Part shown: in pieces, positions 1 to 6,418 of the stretch
How the letters are laid out: every line of letters begins with the position of its first letter
How positions within the stretch are numbered: the stretch's first letter is position 1
Origin: an uncultured Clostridium sp.
GTDB taxonomy: Bacteria > Bacillota > Clostridia > Lachnospirales > Lachnospiraceae
Direction: 5' to 3'
Length of the DNA stretch: 7,799 nt
Assembly (NCBI GenBank): GCA_947253885.1
Contig: CAMYAO010000036.1
Coordinates: 1-7,799, forward strand
Made by a program: the position numbers and the translations under genes
Notes under the pieces: generated by a model
Databases searched by the model: none
What the model was told of the DNA's origin: nothing
What the model saw: the letters and a program-made list of their open reading frames with translations, nothing else

Positions 1-101
1 GTGTGTCATCATTTATGGGATATCTAAAAGGGAAAAGTGCATTGATGATGTTTGACCGACGTGCAAATTTAAAATATAAATTTGGAAATATAAAAAAATA
101 G
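1..101 (+). pseudogene. IS200/IS605-type transposase TnpA remnant, 5' end outside window
   Basis: Reading the frame that starts at position 3 gives a stretch beginning VSSFMGYLKGKSALMMFD, followed by a segment ending KYKFGN at position 89. This is the characteristic region of IS200-type TnpA (Y1 HUH transposases) that follows the HUH histidine motif. In intact family members it continues into an FW..GYYVSTVG-like segment and then a helix with the catalytic tyrosine. Here the frame instead reads Ile-Lys-Lys and stops at TAG 99-101. The part carrying the nucleophilic tyrosine is therefore missing, and I find no trace of it in the other frames downstream. The upstream part lies outside the window, so the HUH motif cannot be checked. 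The identification rests on recognising the family sequence. About 29 residues match, which is short but distinctive. The decay leaves only 13 bases between this stop and the start codon of the helicase gene. Confidence 0.8.
52..80 (+). promoter_or_regulatory. Candidate sigma-A promoter for the helicase gene
   Basis: TTGACC at 52-57 and TATAAA at 75-80 are separated by exactly 17 bases, and each hexamer matches five of six bases of the sigma-70/sigma-A consensus. Transcription would begin near position 87, giving a leader of roughly 28 bases before the ATG at 115. The promoter lies wholly inside the transposase remnant. It is the best promoter-like pair in the window, but promoter function is inferred from sequence alone, and A+T-rich coding DNA can produce such matches by chance. 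Confidence 0.5.
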
Positions 102-105
102 GGAA
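101..105 (+). promoter_or_regulatory. Weak ribosome binding site of the helicase gene
   Basis: GGGAA sits 9 bases upstream of the ATG at 115. It is a poor Shine-Dalgarno match. The start is still well fixed because an in-frame TAA (112-114) directly precedes this ATG, so no upstream start is possible. The next in-frame methionine is residue 36, which would remove part of the conserved N-terminus. The weak site suggests modest translation. Confidence 0.4.
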
Positions 106-114
106 TAACAATAA

Positions 115-2460
115 ATGGAAAGATCTTTCATACGGATATCTGTTCGTAATCTGGTAGAGTTTATTTTTCGGGCAGGGAATATTGACAATCGGATCAGTCA
201 GCAACAAAACAGGAATGCAATGGAGGCAGGAAGTATTCTGCATCGGAAAATTCAAAGAAGACAGGGTAGTAATTATAAAGCGGAAGTGTCACTAAAATAT
301 CAGCTACAATATGAAGAATATTCGTTGCAGCTGGAAGGACGTGCAGATGGTATTTTTTCAACGGAGCAGGGAGTTTTTGTAGATGAAATAAAGGGAATGT
401 TTTCGGATGTGACCGAGTTGCAGGAGCCGATTTATGTTCATAAGGCACAGGCAATGTGTTATGCCGCAATCTATCTTTTACAGGAAGACCTAAATGAAAT
501 AGGAGTTCAATTGACTTACTGTAACTTAGATACAGAGGAATTGTGTTATTTTCAAGAGTTTTATCAAAAAGAGGAATTGATCGGCTGGTTGTCGGATGTG
601 ATTGCACAATATAAAAAATGGTTGGATGTTTCTTATTATTGGAGAAAGTCTCGTAATCGTTCCATAAAAGAATTGCAGTTTCCGTTTCCTTATCGTGACG
701 GACAGGAACAGTTGGTGCATGATGTGTATCGTACAATCCTAAGAGGGAAAAATCTGTTTATACAAGCACCGACCGGTGCGGGAAAAACACTGGCAACACT
801 GTTTCCTTCTATTAGATCCATCGGAGAAGAGTTGGCAGAGCGTATTTTTTATTTAACTGCAAAAACAATTACGAGATCAGTGGCATGGTCTGGTGTGCAG
901 TTGTTAAAAGAAAGAGGATTGGAAATCAAGCCGATTGTCTTGACTGCAAAGGAGAAAATTTGTCCATTAGAAGAAACACTGTGTAATCCGGAGGATTGCC
1001 CATATGCAAAAGGACATTTTGATCGGGTAAATGAAGCGGTATTTGAAATGATAATCGGAGAAAGTGCATTTTCAAGAGATACAATTCTGGCTTATGCAGA
1101 GGATTATCAGGTATGTCCATTTGAATTATCTTTAGATTTGACGGAGTATTCCGACCTTATTATTTGCGATTATAACTATGTATTTGAGCCTTATATTTAT
1201 CTGAAACGACATTTTTCCGACATAAAAACAAGGGATAGTATTTTCCTGATCGATGAAGCACATAATTTGGTAGAACGTGGTCGAAATATGTATTCGGCGG
1301 AGCTTTGTAAAGAAGAACTTTTAGAAATAAAACAACAGTTAACTTCTGAATCGGAGATTCAAAAGGCGATCCGAACTTGTAACACGCAGTTAAATGAGTG
1401 GAAACGGATGACGGATTCCTATTATAGAATAGAAAATCTCGGTAAGTTTTTATTTTCATTGATGCGCCTGGCGGCTCTGCTGGACAAGATGTTTCAGAGA
1501 GGAATAAACGGATCGGAATCGGAGTTGATACGGGAGTTTTATTATAAACTGCGCCGTTTTTTGGATATATCCGAACTGCTGGATGACACCTATGTGATTT
1601 ATTGTGATTTTAATTCGGAAAATCAATTTATGCTTCATTTATTTTGTGTGGATCCGTCTGTCAACCTGCAGGAGAGGCTGAACTATGCCCGTACAACCGT
1701 GTGGTTTTCCGCTACCTTTCTGCCGATCAATTATTACAAATCTCTGTTAAGTACCGAAATTGATAATTATGCGGTCTATGCGAAGTCGGCGTTTTCTTCG
1801 GATCATTTGGGATTGATGATCGGAACAGATGTTACCAGTCTGTATAAAAAAAGAGGTCAAACAGAATATCAGAAAATGGCGGACTATATTGAAAAAATTT
1901 GCAGTGTAAAAGAGGGGAATTATTTGTTGTTTTTTCCCTCTTATTCTCTGATGAATGCAGTTTATGAAGCCTATATATCCGTACCGAGAAGTTGCAGATC
2001 AAGAATTTTGCTTCAGGAACCCGGAATGCAAGAGAAGGAAAGAGAAAACTTTTTAAATGAATTTTCTCTTTCCACGAGTCATGGAATGTTGGGTTTTTGT
2101 GTTTTCGGGATATTTTCTGAAGGGATAGATCTGACCGGAGAGCAATTGATCGGAGCCTTGATTTTCGGGACGGGATTACCGCAAGTGGGAAATCAAAGAG
2201 AAATTTTAAAGGAATATTACCGGGAACAGGGAAGAGACGGATTTGCATATGCCTATCTGTATCCCGGTATGAATAAGGTGTTACAGGCGGCGGGAAGAGT
2301 AATTCGAACAGCAAAAGACAGGGGAATCGTAGCATTGTTGGACAGTCGATTTTTAAGAAGAGAATATAGTACTCTGTTTCCGAGAGAATGGAACCGGTAC
2401 CTTTCTTGTAACAGGGAAACAATTAGTGAAAATGTCAGAGAATTCTGGAATTCTTTCTGA
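115..2460 (+). CDS. PD-(D/E)XK nuclease / DinG-XPD-type ATP-dependent DNA helicase fusion
   Basis: This 781-residue cytoplasmic protein has two parts. Residues 1 to about 170 carry the motif series of Cas4/RecB-like PD-(D/E)XK nucleases: His43, Asp78 in GRADG, the E91-I-K93 pair, and Q112 with Y116 (QxxxY). Residues from about 190 form a superfamily 2 helicase of the Rad3/XPD/DinG type. Its motifs are a Q-motif-like RDGQEQ at 194-199, Walker A APTGAGKT at 218-225, DEAH at 380-383, FSATF at 531-535, GIFSEGIDL at 665-673 and QAAGRVIR at 724-731. Cys283, Cys290, Cys295 and Cys334 fit the ligands of the 4Fe-4S cluster typical of this family, whose studied members unwind DNA 5' to 3'. The likely role is ATP-driven unwinding with nuclease processing during DNA repair or replication; both activities are inferred from motifs. 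The frame is intact. Known DinG proteins of E. coli (no nuclease) and Staphylococcus (DnaQ-type exonuclease) differ in the N-terminal part, so I leave the symbol empty. Confidence 0.9.
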   Translation: MERSFIRISVRNLVEFIFRAGNIDNRISQQQNRNAMEAGSILHRKIQRRQGSNYKAEVSLKYQLQYEEYSLQLEGRADGIFSTEQGVFVDEIKGMFSDVTELQEPIYVHKAQAMCYAAIYLLQEDLNEIGVQLTYCNLDTEELCYFQEFYQKEELIGWLSDVIAQYKKWLDVSYYWRKSRNRSIKELQFPFPYRDGQEQLVHDVYRTILRGKNLFIQAPTGAGKTLATLFPSIRSIGEELAERIFYLTAKTITRSVAWSGVQLLKERGLEIKPIVLTAKEKICPLEETLCNPEDCPYAKGHFDRVNEAVFEMIIGESAFSRDTILAYAEDYQVCPFELSLDLTEYSDLIICDYNYVFEPYIYLKRHFSDIKTRDSIFLIDEAHNLVERGRNMYSAELCKEELLEIKQQLTSESEIQKAIRTCNTQLNEWKRMTDSYYRIENLGKFLFSLMRLAALLDKMFQRGINGSESELIREFYYKLRRFLDISELLDDTYVIYCDFNSENQFMLHLFCVDPSVNLQERLNYARTTVWFSATFLPINYYKSLLSTEIDNYAVYAKSAFSSDHLGLMIGTDVTSLYKKRGQTEYQKMADYIEKICSVKEGNYLLFFPSYSLMNAVYEAYISVPRSCRSRILLQEPGMQEKERENFLNEFSLSTSHGMLGFCVFGIFSEGIDLTGEQLIGALIFGTGLPQVGNQREILKEYYREQGRDGFAYAYLYPGMNKVLQAAGRVIRTAKDRGIVALLDSRFLRREYSTLFPREWNRYLSCNRETISENVREFWNSF

Positions 2461-2480
2461 TTTTATTGATTAGTCAATTC

Positions 2481-2509
2481 TTGAAGAGAGAGACTAAATA
2501 GTGTAAGAT
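2481..2509 (+). promoter_or_regulatory. Possible promoter of purL
   Basis: TTGAAG at 2481-2486 and TAAGAT at 2504-2509 are 17 bases apart, each with four of six consensus bases. This is a moderate match in the 94-base gap before purL. The gap shows no purine riboswitch aptamer and no pair of PurR-box-like sequences that I recognise. The octamer TGTAAGAT covers the -10 (2502-2509) and recurs ten bases later (2512-2519). Confidence 0.3.
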
Positions 2510-2541
2510 ATTGTAAGATTATAGTTTAATATTCATACCGT

Positions 2542-2547
2542 AGGAGG
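2542..2547 (+). promoter_or_regulatory. Strong ribosome binding site of purL
   Basis: A full AGGAGG lies 7 bases before the ATG at 2555, an ideal arrangement that fixes the purL start. It contrasts with the weak sites of the genes on either side, so purL is probably the most efficiently translated of the three. Confidence 0.85.
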
Positions 2548-2554
2548 ATGAGCG

Positions 2555-5500
2555 ATGGGAAACGTTCGTAGAGTTTATGTTGAGAAAAAGCCGGAATATG
2601 CGGTAAAAGCTGCAGAAGTACTAGAAGAGATAAGAGGCTATTTGGGATTAAGAAAGGTAGAGAATGTTCGCTTATTGATCCGATATGATGTAGAGAATAT
2701 TCCAGATGAGATATATGAAAAGGCATTGTCGATTGTTTTTTCAGAGCCTCCGGTTGACCGGATCTCACAGGAAACATTTGATCTGAAAGGAGGCAGAAGA
2801 TTTTCTGTCGCATTTTTACCAGGACAGTTCGATCAAAGAGCGGATTCTGCGGAACAATGTATCAAGTTGTTGTATAAGGATTCCGAGGCGGTAGTTCGAA
2901 CAGCAGTCACATATGTAATTGAAGGAGATATTTCGGAGCAGGAACTGGAGGTTGTAAAACAGCATGTGATCAATCCCGTAGACTCTAAAGAAGTTGCAGA
3001 GGAAAAGCCTTCTACCTTGATTCAGTCATTTGAAGAGCCGGCTGATGTTAAAATTTTAGACGGATTCAGTTCCATGAATTCATCCGATTTAAAACAATTC
3101 TACGATTCCCTCAGTCTGGCAATGACCTTTCAGGATTTTCTTCATATACAGAACTATTTTTCACAGGAGGAAAAACGGGATCCTTCTATGACTGAGATTC
3201 GTGTATTGGATACATATTGGTCCGATCACTGTCGTCATACCACTTTTTCAACGGAATTAAAGGATATTACATTCGAAGAAGGAGACTATAAGAATGCAAT
3301 AGAAGGAACTTTTCGACAGTATGAGGCTGATTTTGCAGAATTGTATAAAGGACGAGAAGATAAATATGTTTGTCTGATGGATATAGCGATTCTGGCGATG
3401 AAAAAACTAAAAGCAGAAGGAAAACTGCAGGATCAAGAAGAATCAGATGAAATCAATGCATGTTCGATTGTAGTTCCGATCGTAGTGGATGGGAAAGAAG
3501 AAGAGTGGCTTTTAAATTTTAAAAATGAGACACATAATCATCCGACTGAGATCGAACCGTTTGGAGGGGCGGCAACCTGTCTCGGAGGTGCAATCAGAGA
3601 TCCGCTGTCGGGACGTACCTATGTATATCAGGCGATGCGCATAACCGGTGCTGCAGATCCTACCGGATCATTAAAGGATACTTTAGATGGAAAACTGCCT
3701 CAGAAAAAAATTGTAACAACAGCTGCTTCCGGATACAGTTCTTACGGAAATCAGATCGGTTTGGCAACTGGTCTTGTAAAAGAGATTTATCATCCGGATT
3801 ATGTCGCAAAAAGGATGGAGATTGGAGCTGTTTTAGGTGCGGCACCGAGAAGAGCGGTACAGAGGTTATCATCAGATCCGGGAGATGTGATTATTTTATT
3901 GGGAGGCAGAACCGGTCGGGACGGTTGTGGCGGAGCAACCGGCTCTTCTAAGGCACATACAACAGAATCTATTGATACAGCAGGTGCAGAGGTACAAAAG
4001 GGAAACCCTCCTACAGAGAGAAAGATTCAGAGATTATTCCGAAGAGAAGAGGTTTCTTACTTAATAAAAAAATGTAATGATTTCGGTGCCGGCGGCGTTT
4101 CTGTTGCAATTGGAGAATTAGCGGACGGATTGGATATTAATCTGGATCTGGTACCGAAAAAATATGCCGGACTGGATGGAACTGAATTGGCAATTTCAGA
4201 GTCGCAGGAACGAATGGCAGTAGTAATTGCTCCGGAAAATGTGAAACGATTTTTGGCATATGCTTCAGAAGAAAATCTGGAAGCCGTTCCTGTGGCACAT
4301 GTAACGGAATCTCCAAGATTGGTATTAAAATGGAGAGGCAAAGAAATTGTAAATCTGTCCAGAGCATTTCTTGATACAAATGGAGCACATCAGGAAACTG
4401 CCGTTAAGGTTCAGATTCCGTCCAAGAAGGATAATTATCTCAATCAGATCGCATTGCCGTCTGTAAAGGAGAGTTTGGATAAAGGTGATGTTATTTCTGC
4501 ATGGAAGTATACACTAAAGGATTTGAATGTAGCTTCTCAGAAAGGTTTGGTAGAAATGTTTGATGCTTCTATCGGTTCCGGTTCCGTATTAATGCCGTTT
4601 GGCGGAAAGTACCAGCTTACAGAAGCGCAGTCTATGGTTGCCAAGATTCCGGTTCTCACCGGGCGGAGCGATGCAGTATCCATGATGAGCTATGGATTTG
4701 ATCCATACCTGACTTCATGGAGCCCATATCACGGAGCCGCTTATGCAGTTTTGGAATCGGTTGCAAAAATTGTGGCGACAGGAGGAGACTATAGAAAAAT
4801 CCGTTTTACATTTCAGGAGTATTTTCGGAGAATGACAGAAGATGCGGCCGGTTGGAGTCAGCCATTTACAGCATTACTGGGAGCATATCATGCACAGATC
4901 GGATTTGGATTGCCGAGTATCGGAGGAAAAGATTCGATGTCCGGTACATTTAATGATATTGACGTTCCTCCTACACTGGTTTCCTTTGCGGTGGATACCG
5001 CATTGTCTTCAGATATTATTACACCTGAATTGAAAAAAGCAGGTAATCAGATTTTGCTGCTGAAGGTGCAAAAAGATGAGCAGGACATGCCGGAATATCA
5101 GAGCATTCAGGCAACTTATCAGGCTGTATATGAATTGGCACAGAAGAATAAGATTTCATCTATGTATGCAGTAGACGGAAAAGGTGCAATTGCAGCAATT
5201 AGTAAAATGGCATTCGGCAATAGGCTCGGTGTAGCTTTGGATGGAATTTGTCCGGAAGATGCTTTTATGCCGGGATTCGGAAATCTTGTTATCGAAGCAG
5301 AAGAGAAGGATACTCAATTTGTTGTGGATTCTCTACGTATGGTAGCGGGAACAAAACAGATTCAGGTGATCGGACATGTTACACAGGACGGGTTGTTCCG
5401 TTTTCAGGATTTACAGTGGAAGTTGGAAGAAGCGCTTGATACGTGGATGAAGCCATTGGAAAGTGTCTTTCCTACAGTTGCAGTAAAAGATACAACAGAA

Positions 5501-6358
5501 CTTCCTGATACCATCTATCGTGCAGATACTGTCTATGTATGCAAAAATAGAGTTGCGAAACCGAATGTATTTATCCCGGTATTCCCGGGAACCAACTGTG
5601 AGTATGATTCCGCCAGAGCATTTGAAGATGTAGGAGCTTCTGTTACAACAAAAGTATTTAAAAATCTGTCAGCCTCTGATGTGGAAGATTCGGTAGAAGC
5701 GTTTGTGCAGGCTATTAAACAGTCACAAATTGTGATGTTTCCGGGAGGGTTTTCCGCCGGTGATGAGCCGGAAGGATCTGCAAAGTTCTTTGCAGCTGCT
5801 TTCCGTAATGCATCCATAAAAGAAGCGGTTATGGAGTTGTTGAATCAACGGGACGGTCTGATTCTCGGAATCTGCAACGGATGTCAGGCGTTGATTAAGT
5901 TGGGACTGATCCCGTATGGAGAGATCAAAGAAGTATCTCCAAAAGATGCACCAACATTGACCTATAATACGATCGGTCGTCATATTTCCAAAATGGCATC
6001 ATTGAAGGTAGTCAGCAATAAATCACCGTGGTTGGCAAATGCGGAACTTGGAAAAGTCTATTTAAATCCTGCTTCTCACGGAGAAGGAAGATTTGTGGCA
6101 ACTGATGAATGGATCGAAAAATTGATTGCTTCCGGTCAGGTTGCAACACAATATGTAAATGAATCCGGAATTCCTACAATGGATGAAAATTGGAATATCA
6201 ACGGTTCTTTCAGAGCAATTGAGGGAATTACCAGTCCGGACGGACGGGTATTTGGCAAGATGTGTCACGCAGAACGACGCGGTGATCATATTGCAATCAA
6301 TACCTATGGAGAACAGGACATGAAGCTGTTTTTATCCGGAGTACAGTATTTTAAATAG
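2555..6358 (+). CDS. purL: Phosphoribosylformylglycinamidine synthase, single-chain large form (FGAM synthase)
   Basis: This 1267-residue enzyme catalyses the fourth step of de novo purine synthesis, converting FGAR, glutamine and ATP to FGAM in the cytoplasm. Residues 1 to about 150 correspond to the PurS-like domain, followed by a linker with the conserved DHCRH at 224-228. The first AIRS-type half carries THNHPTEIEPFGGAAT (326-341), and GGRTGRDGCGGATG (450-463) lies in its C-terminal part. The second half has IGGKDSMSG (789-797). From about residue 1003 there is a class I glutaminase domain: FPGTNCEYD (1010-1018), FPGGFSAGDE (1062-1071), GICNGCQ (1105-1111) with predicted nucleophile Cys1107, and His1238 and Glu1240 completing the triad. 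The length fits the roughly 1250-1300-residue one-chain family, unlike the separate PurS, PurQ and PurL subunits of Bacillus subtilis. No other purine genes are adjacent. A Cys precedes the catalytic His, where I recall Gly or Pro as usual. The frame is uninterrupted. Confidence 0.97.
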   Translation: MGNVRRVYVEKKPEYAVKAAEVLEEIRGYLGLRKVENVRLLIRYDVENIPDEIYEKALSIVFSEPPVDRISQETFDLKGGRRFSVAFLPGQFDQRADSAEQCIKLLYKDSEAVVRTAVTYVIEGDISEQELEVVKQHVINPVDSKEVAEEKPSTLIQSFEEPADVKILDGFSSMNSSDLKQFYDSLSLAMTFQDFLHIQNYFSQEEKRDPSMTEIRVLDTYWSDHCRHTTFSTELKDITFEEGDYKNAIEGTFRQYEADFAELYKGREDKYVCLMDIAILAMKKLKAEGKLQDQEESDEINACSIVVPIVVDGKEEEWLLNFKNETHNHPTEIEPFGGAATCLGGAIRDPLSGRTYVYQAMRITGAADPTGSLKDTLDGKLPQKKIVTTAASGYSSYGNQIGLATGLVKEIYHPDYVAKRMEIGAVLGAAPRRAVQRLSSDPGDVIILLGGRTGRDGCGGATGSSKAHTTESIDTAGAEVQKGNPPTERKIQRLFRREEVSYLIKKCNDFGAGGVSVAIGELADGLDINLDLVPKKYAGLDGTELAISESQERMAVVIAPENVKRFLAYASEENLEAVPVAHVTESPRLVLKWRGKEIVNLSRAFLDTNGAHQETAVKVQIPSKKDNYLNQIALPSVKESLDKGDVISAWKYTLKDLNVASQKGLVEMFDASIGSGSVLMPFGGKYQLTEAQSMVAKIPVLTGRSDAVSMMSYGFDPYLTSWSPYHGAAYAVLESVAKIVATGGDYRKIRFTFQEYFRRMTEDAAGWSQPFTALLGAYHAQIGFGLPSIGGKDSMSGTFNDIDVPPTLVSFAVDTALSSDIITPELKKAGNQILLLKVQKDEQDMPEYQSIQATYQAVYELAQKNKISSMYAVDGKGAIAAISKMAFGNRLGVALDGICPEDAFMPGFGNLVIEAEEKDTQFVVDSLRMVAGTKQIQVIGHVTQDGLFRFQDLQWKLEEALDTWMKPLESVFPTVAVKDTTELPDTIYRADTVYVCKNRVAKPNVFIPVFPGTNCEYDSARAFEDVGASVTTKVFKNLSASDVEDSVEAFVQAIKQSQIVMFPGGFSAGDEPEGSAKFFAAAFRNASIKEAVMELLNQRDGLILGICNGCQALIKLGLIPYGEIKEVSPKDAPTLTYNTIGRHISKMASLKVVSNKSPWLANAELGKVYLNPASHGEGRFVATDEWIEKLIASGQVATQYVNESGIPTMDENWNINGSFRAIEGITSPDGRVFGKMCHAERRGDHIAINTYGEQDMKLFLSGVQYFK

Positions 6359-6369
6359 CAGAATATCAG

Positions 6370-6404
6370 CAGGGATTTCTTCTGAAGGAGGAAATCCCTG
6401 TTTT
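6370..6404 (+). terminator. Hairpin after purL, probable intrinsic terminator or leaky attenuator
   Basis: CAGGGATTTC (6370-6379) and GAAATCCCTG (6391-6400) form a perfect 10-bp stem. Inner bases 6380-6383 and 6387-6390 can add four pairs including G-U, leaving a GAA triloop. Only four T follow (6401-6404), so termination may be incomplete. An AGGAGG motif (6386-6391) lies in the 3' arm but is 27 bases from the next start codon and has no start codon of its own at normal ATG spacing. Only 14 bases separate the hairpin tail from the desulfurase ATG, too few for a separate promoter. Confidence 0.65.
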
Positions 6405-6408
6405 GAAA

Positions 6409-6414
6409 GTGGGT
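6409..6414 (+). promoter_or_regulatory. Weak ribosome binding site of the cysteine desulfurase gene
   Basis: GTGGGT ends 4 bases before the ATG at 6419. It is a poor Shine-Dalgarno match at short spacing. An in-frame TGA at 6404-6406 rules out a longer N-terminus, and no GTG or TTG start lies in frame between that stop and the ATG. The strong AGGAGG at 6386-6391 is too far upstream to serve this start directly. Confidence 0.35.
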
Positions 6415-6418
6415 AAAG

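Noticed and set aside
194..736. Long minus-strand open frame of 180 codons inside the helicase gene
   Set aside because: It is antisense to a clearly conserved nuclease and helicase region, shows no recognisable domain and has no supporting context, so it is a shadow of the real gene.
1832..2422. Minus-strand open frame of 196 codons opposite the helicase C-terminus
   Set aside because: It lies antisense to motifs V and VI of the helicase, has low-complexity Leu/Phe/Pro-rich content typical of antisense frames, and has no convincing family resemblance.
2436..2459. Inverted repeat AGAATTC-TG-GAATTCT at the end of the helicase gene as a terminator
   Set aside because: The stem is short and A+T-rich with a two-base gap, it overlaps the coding sequence and the T-rich tail is broken. 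It would be too weak for confident termination.
2461..2554. Purine riboswitch or PurR operator upstream of purL
   Set aside because: The 94-base gap is too short for an aptamer plus expression platform, lacks the conserved purine aptamer core, and shows no PurR-box pair that I recognise.
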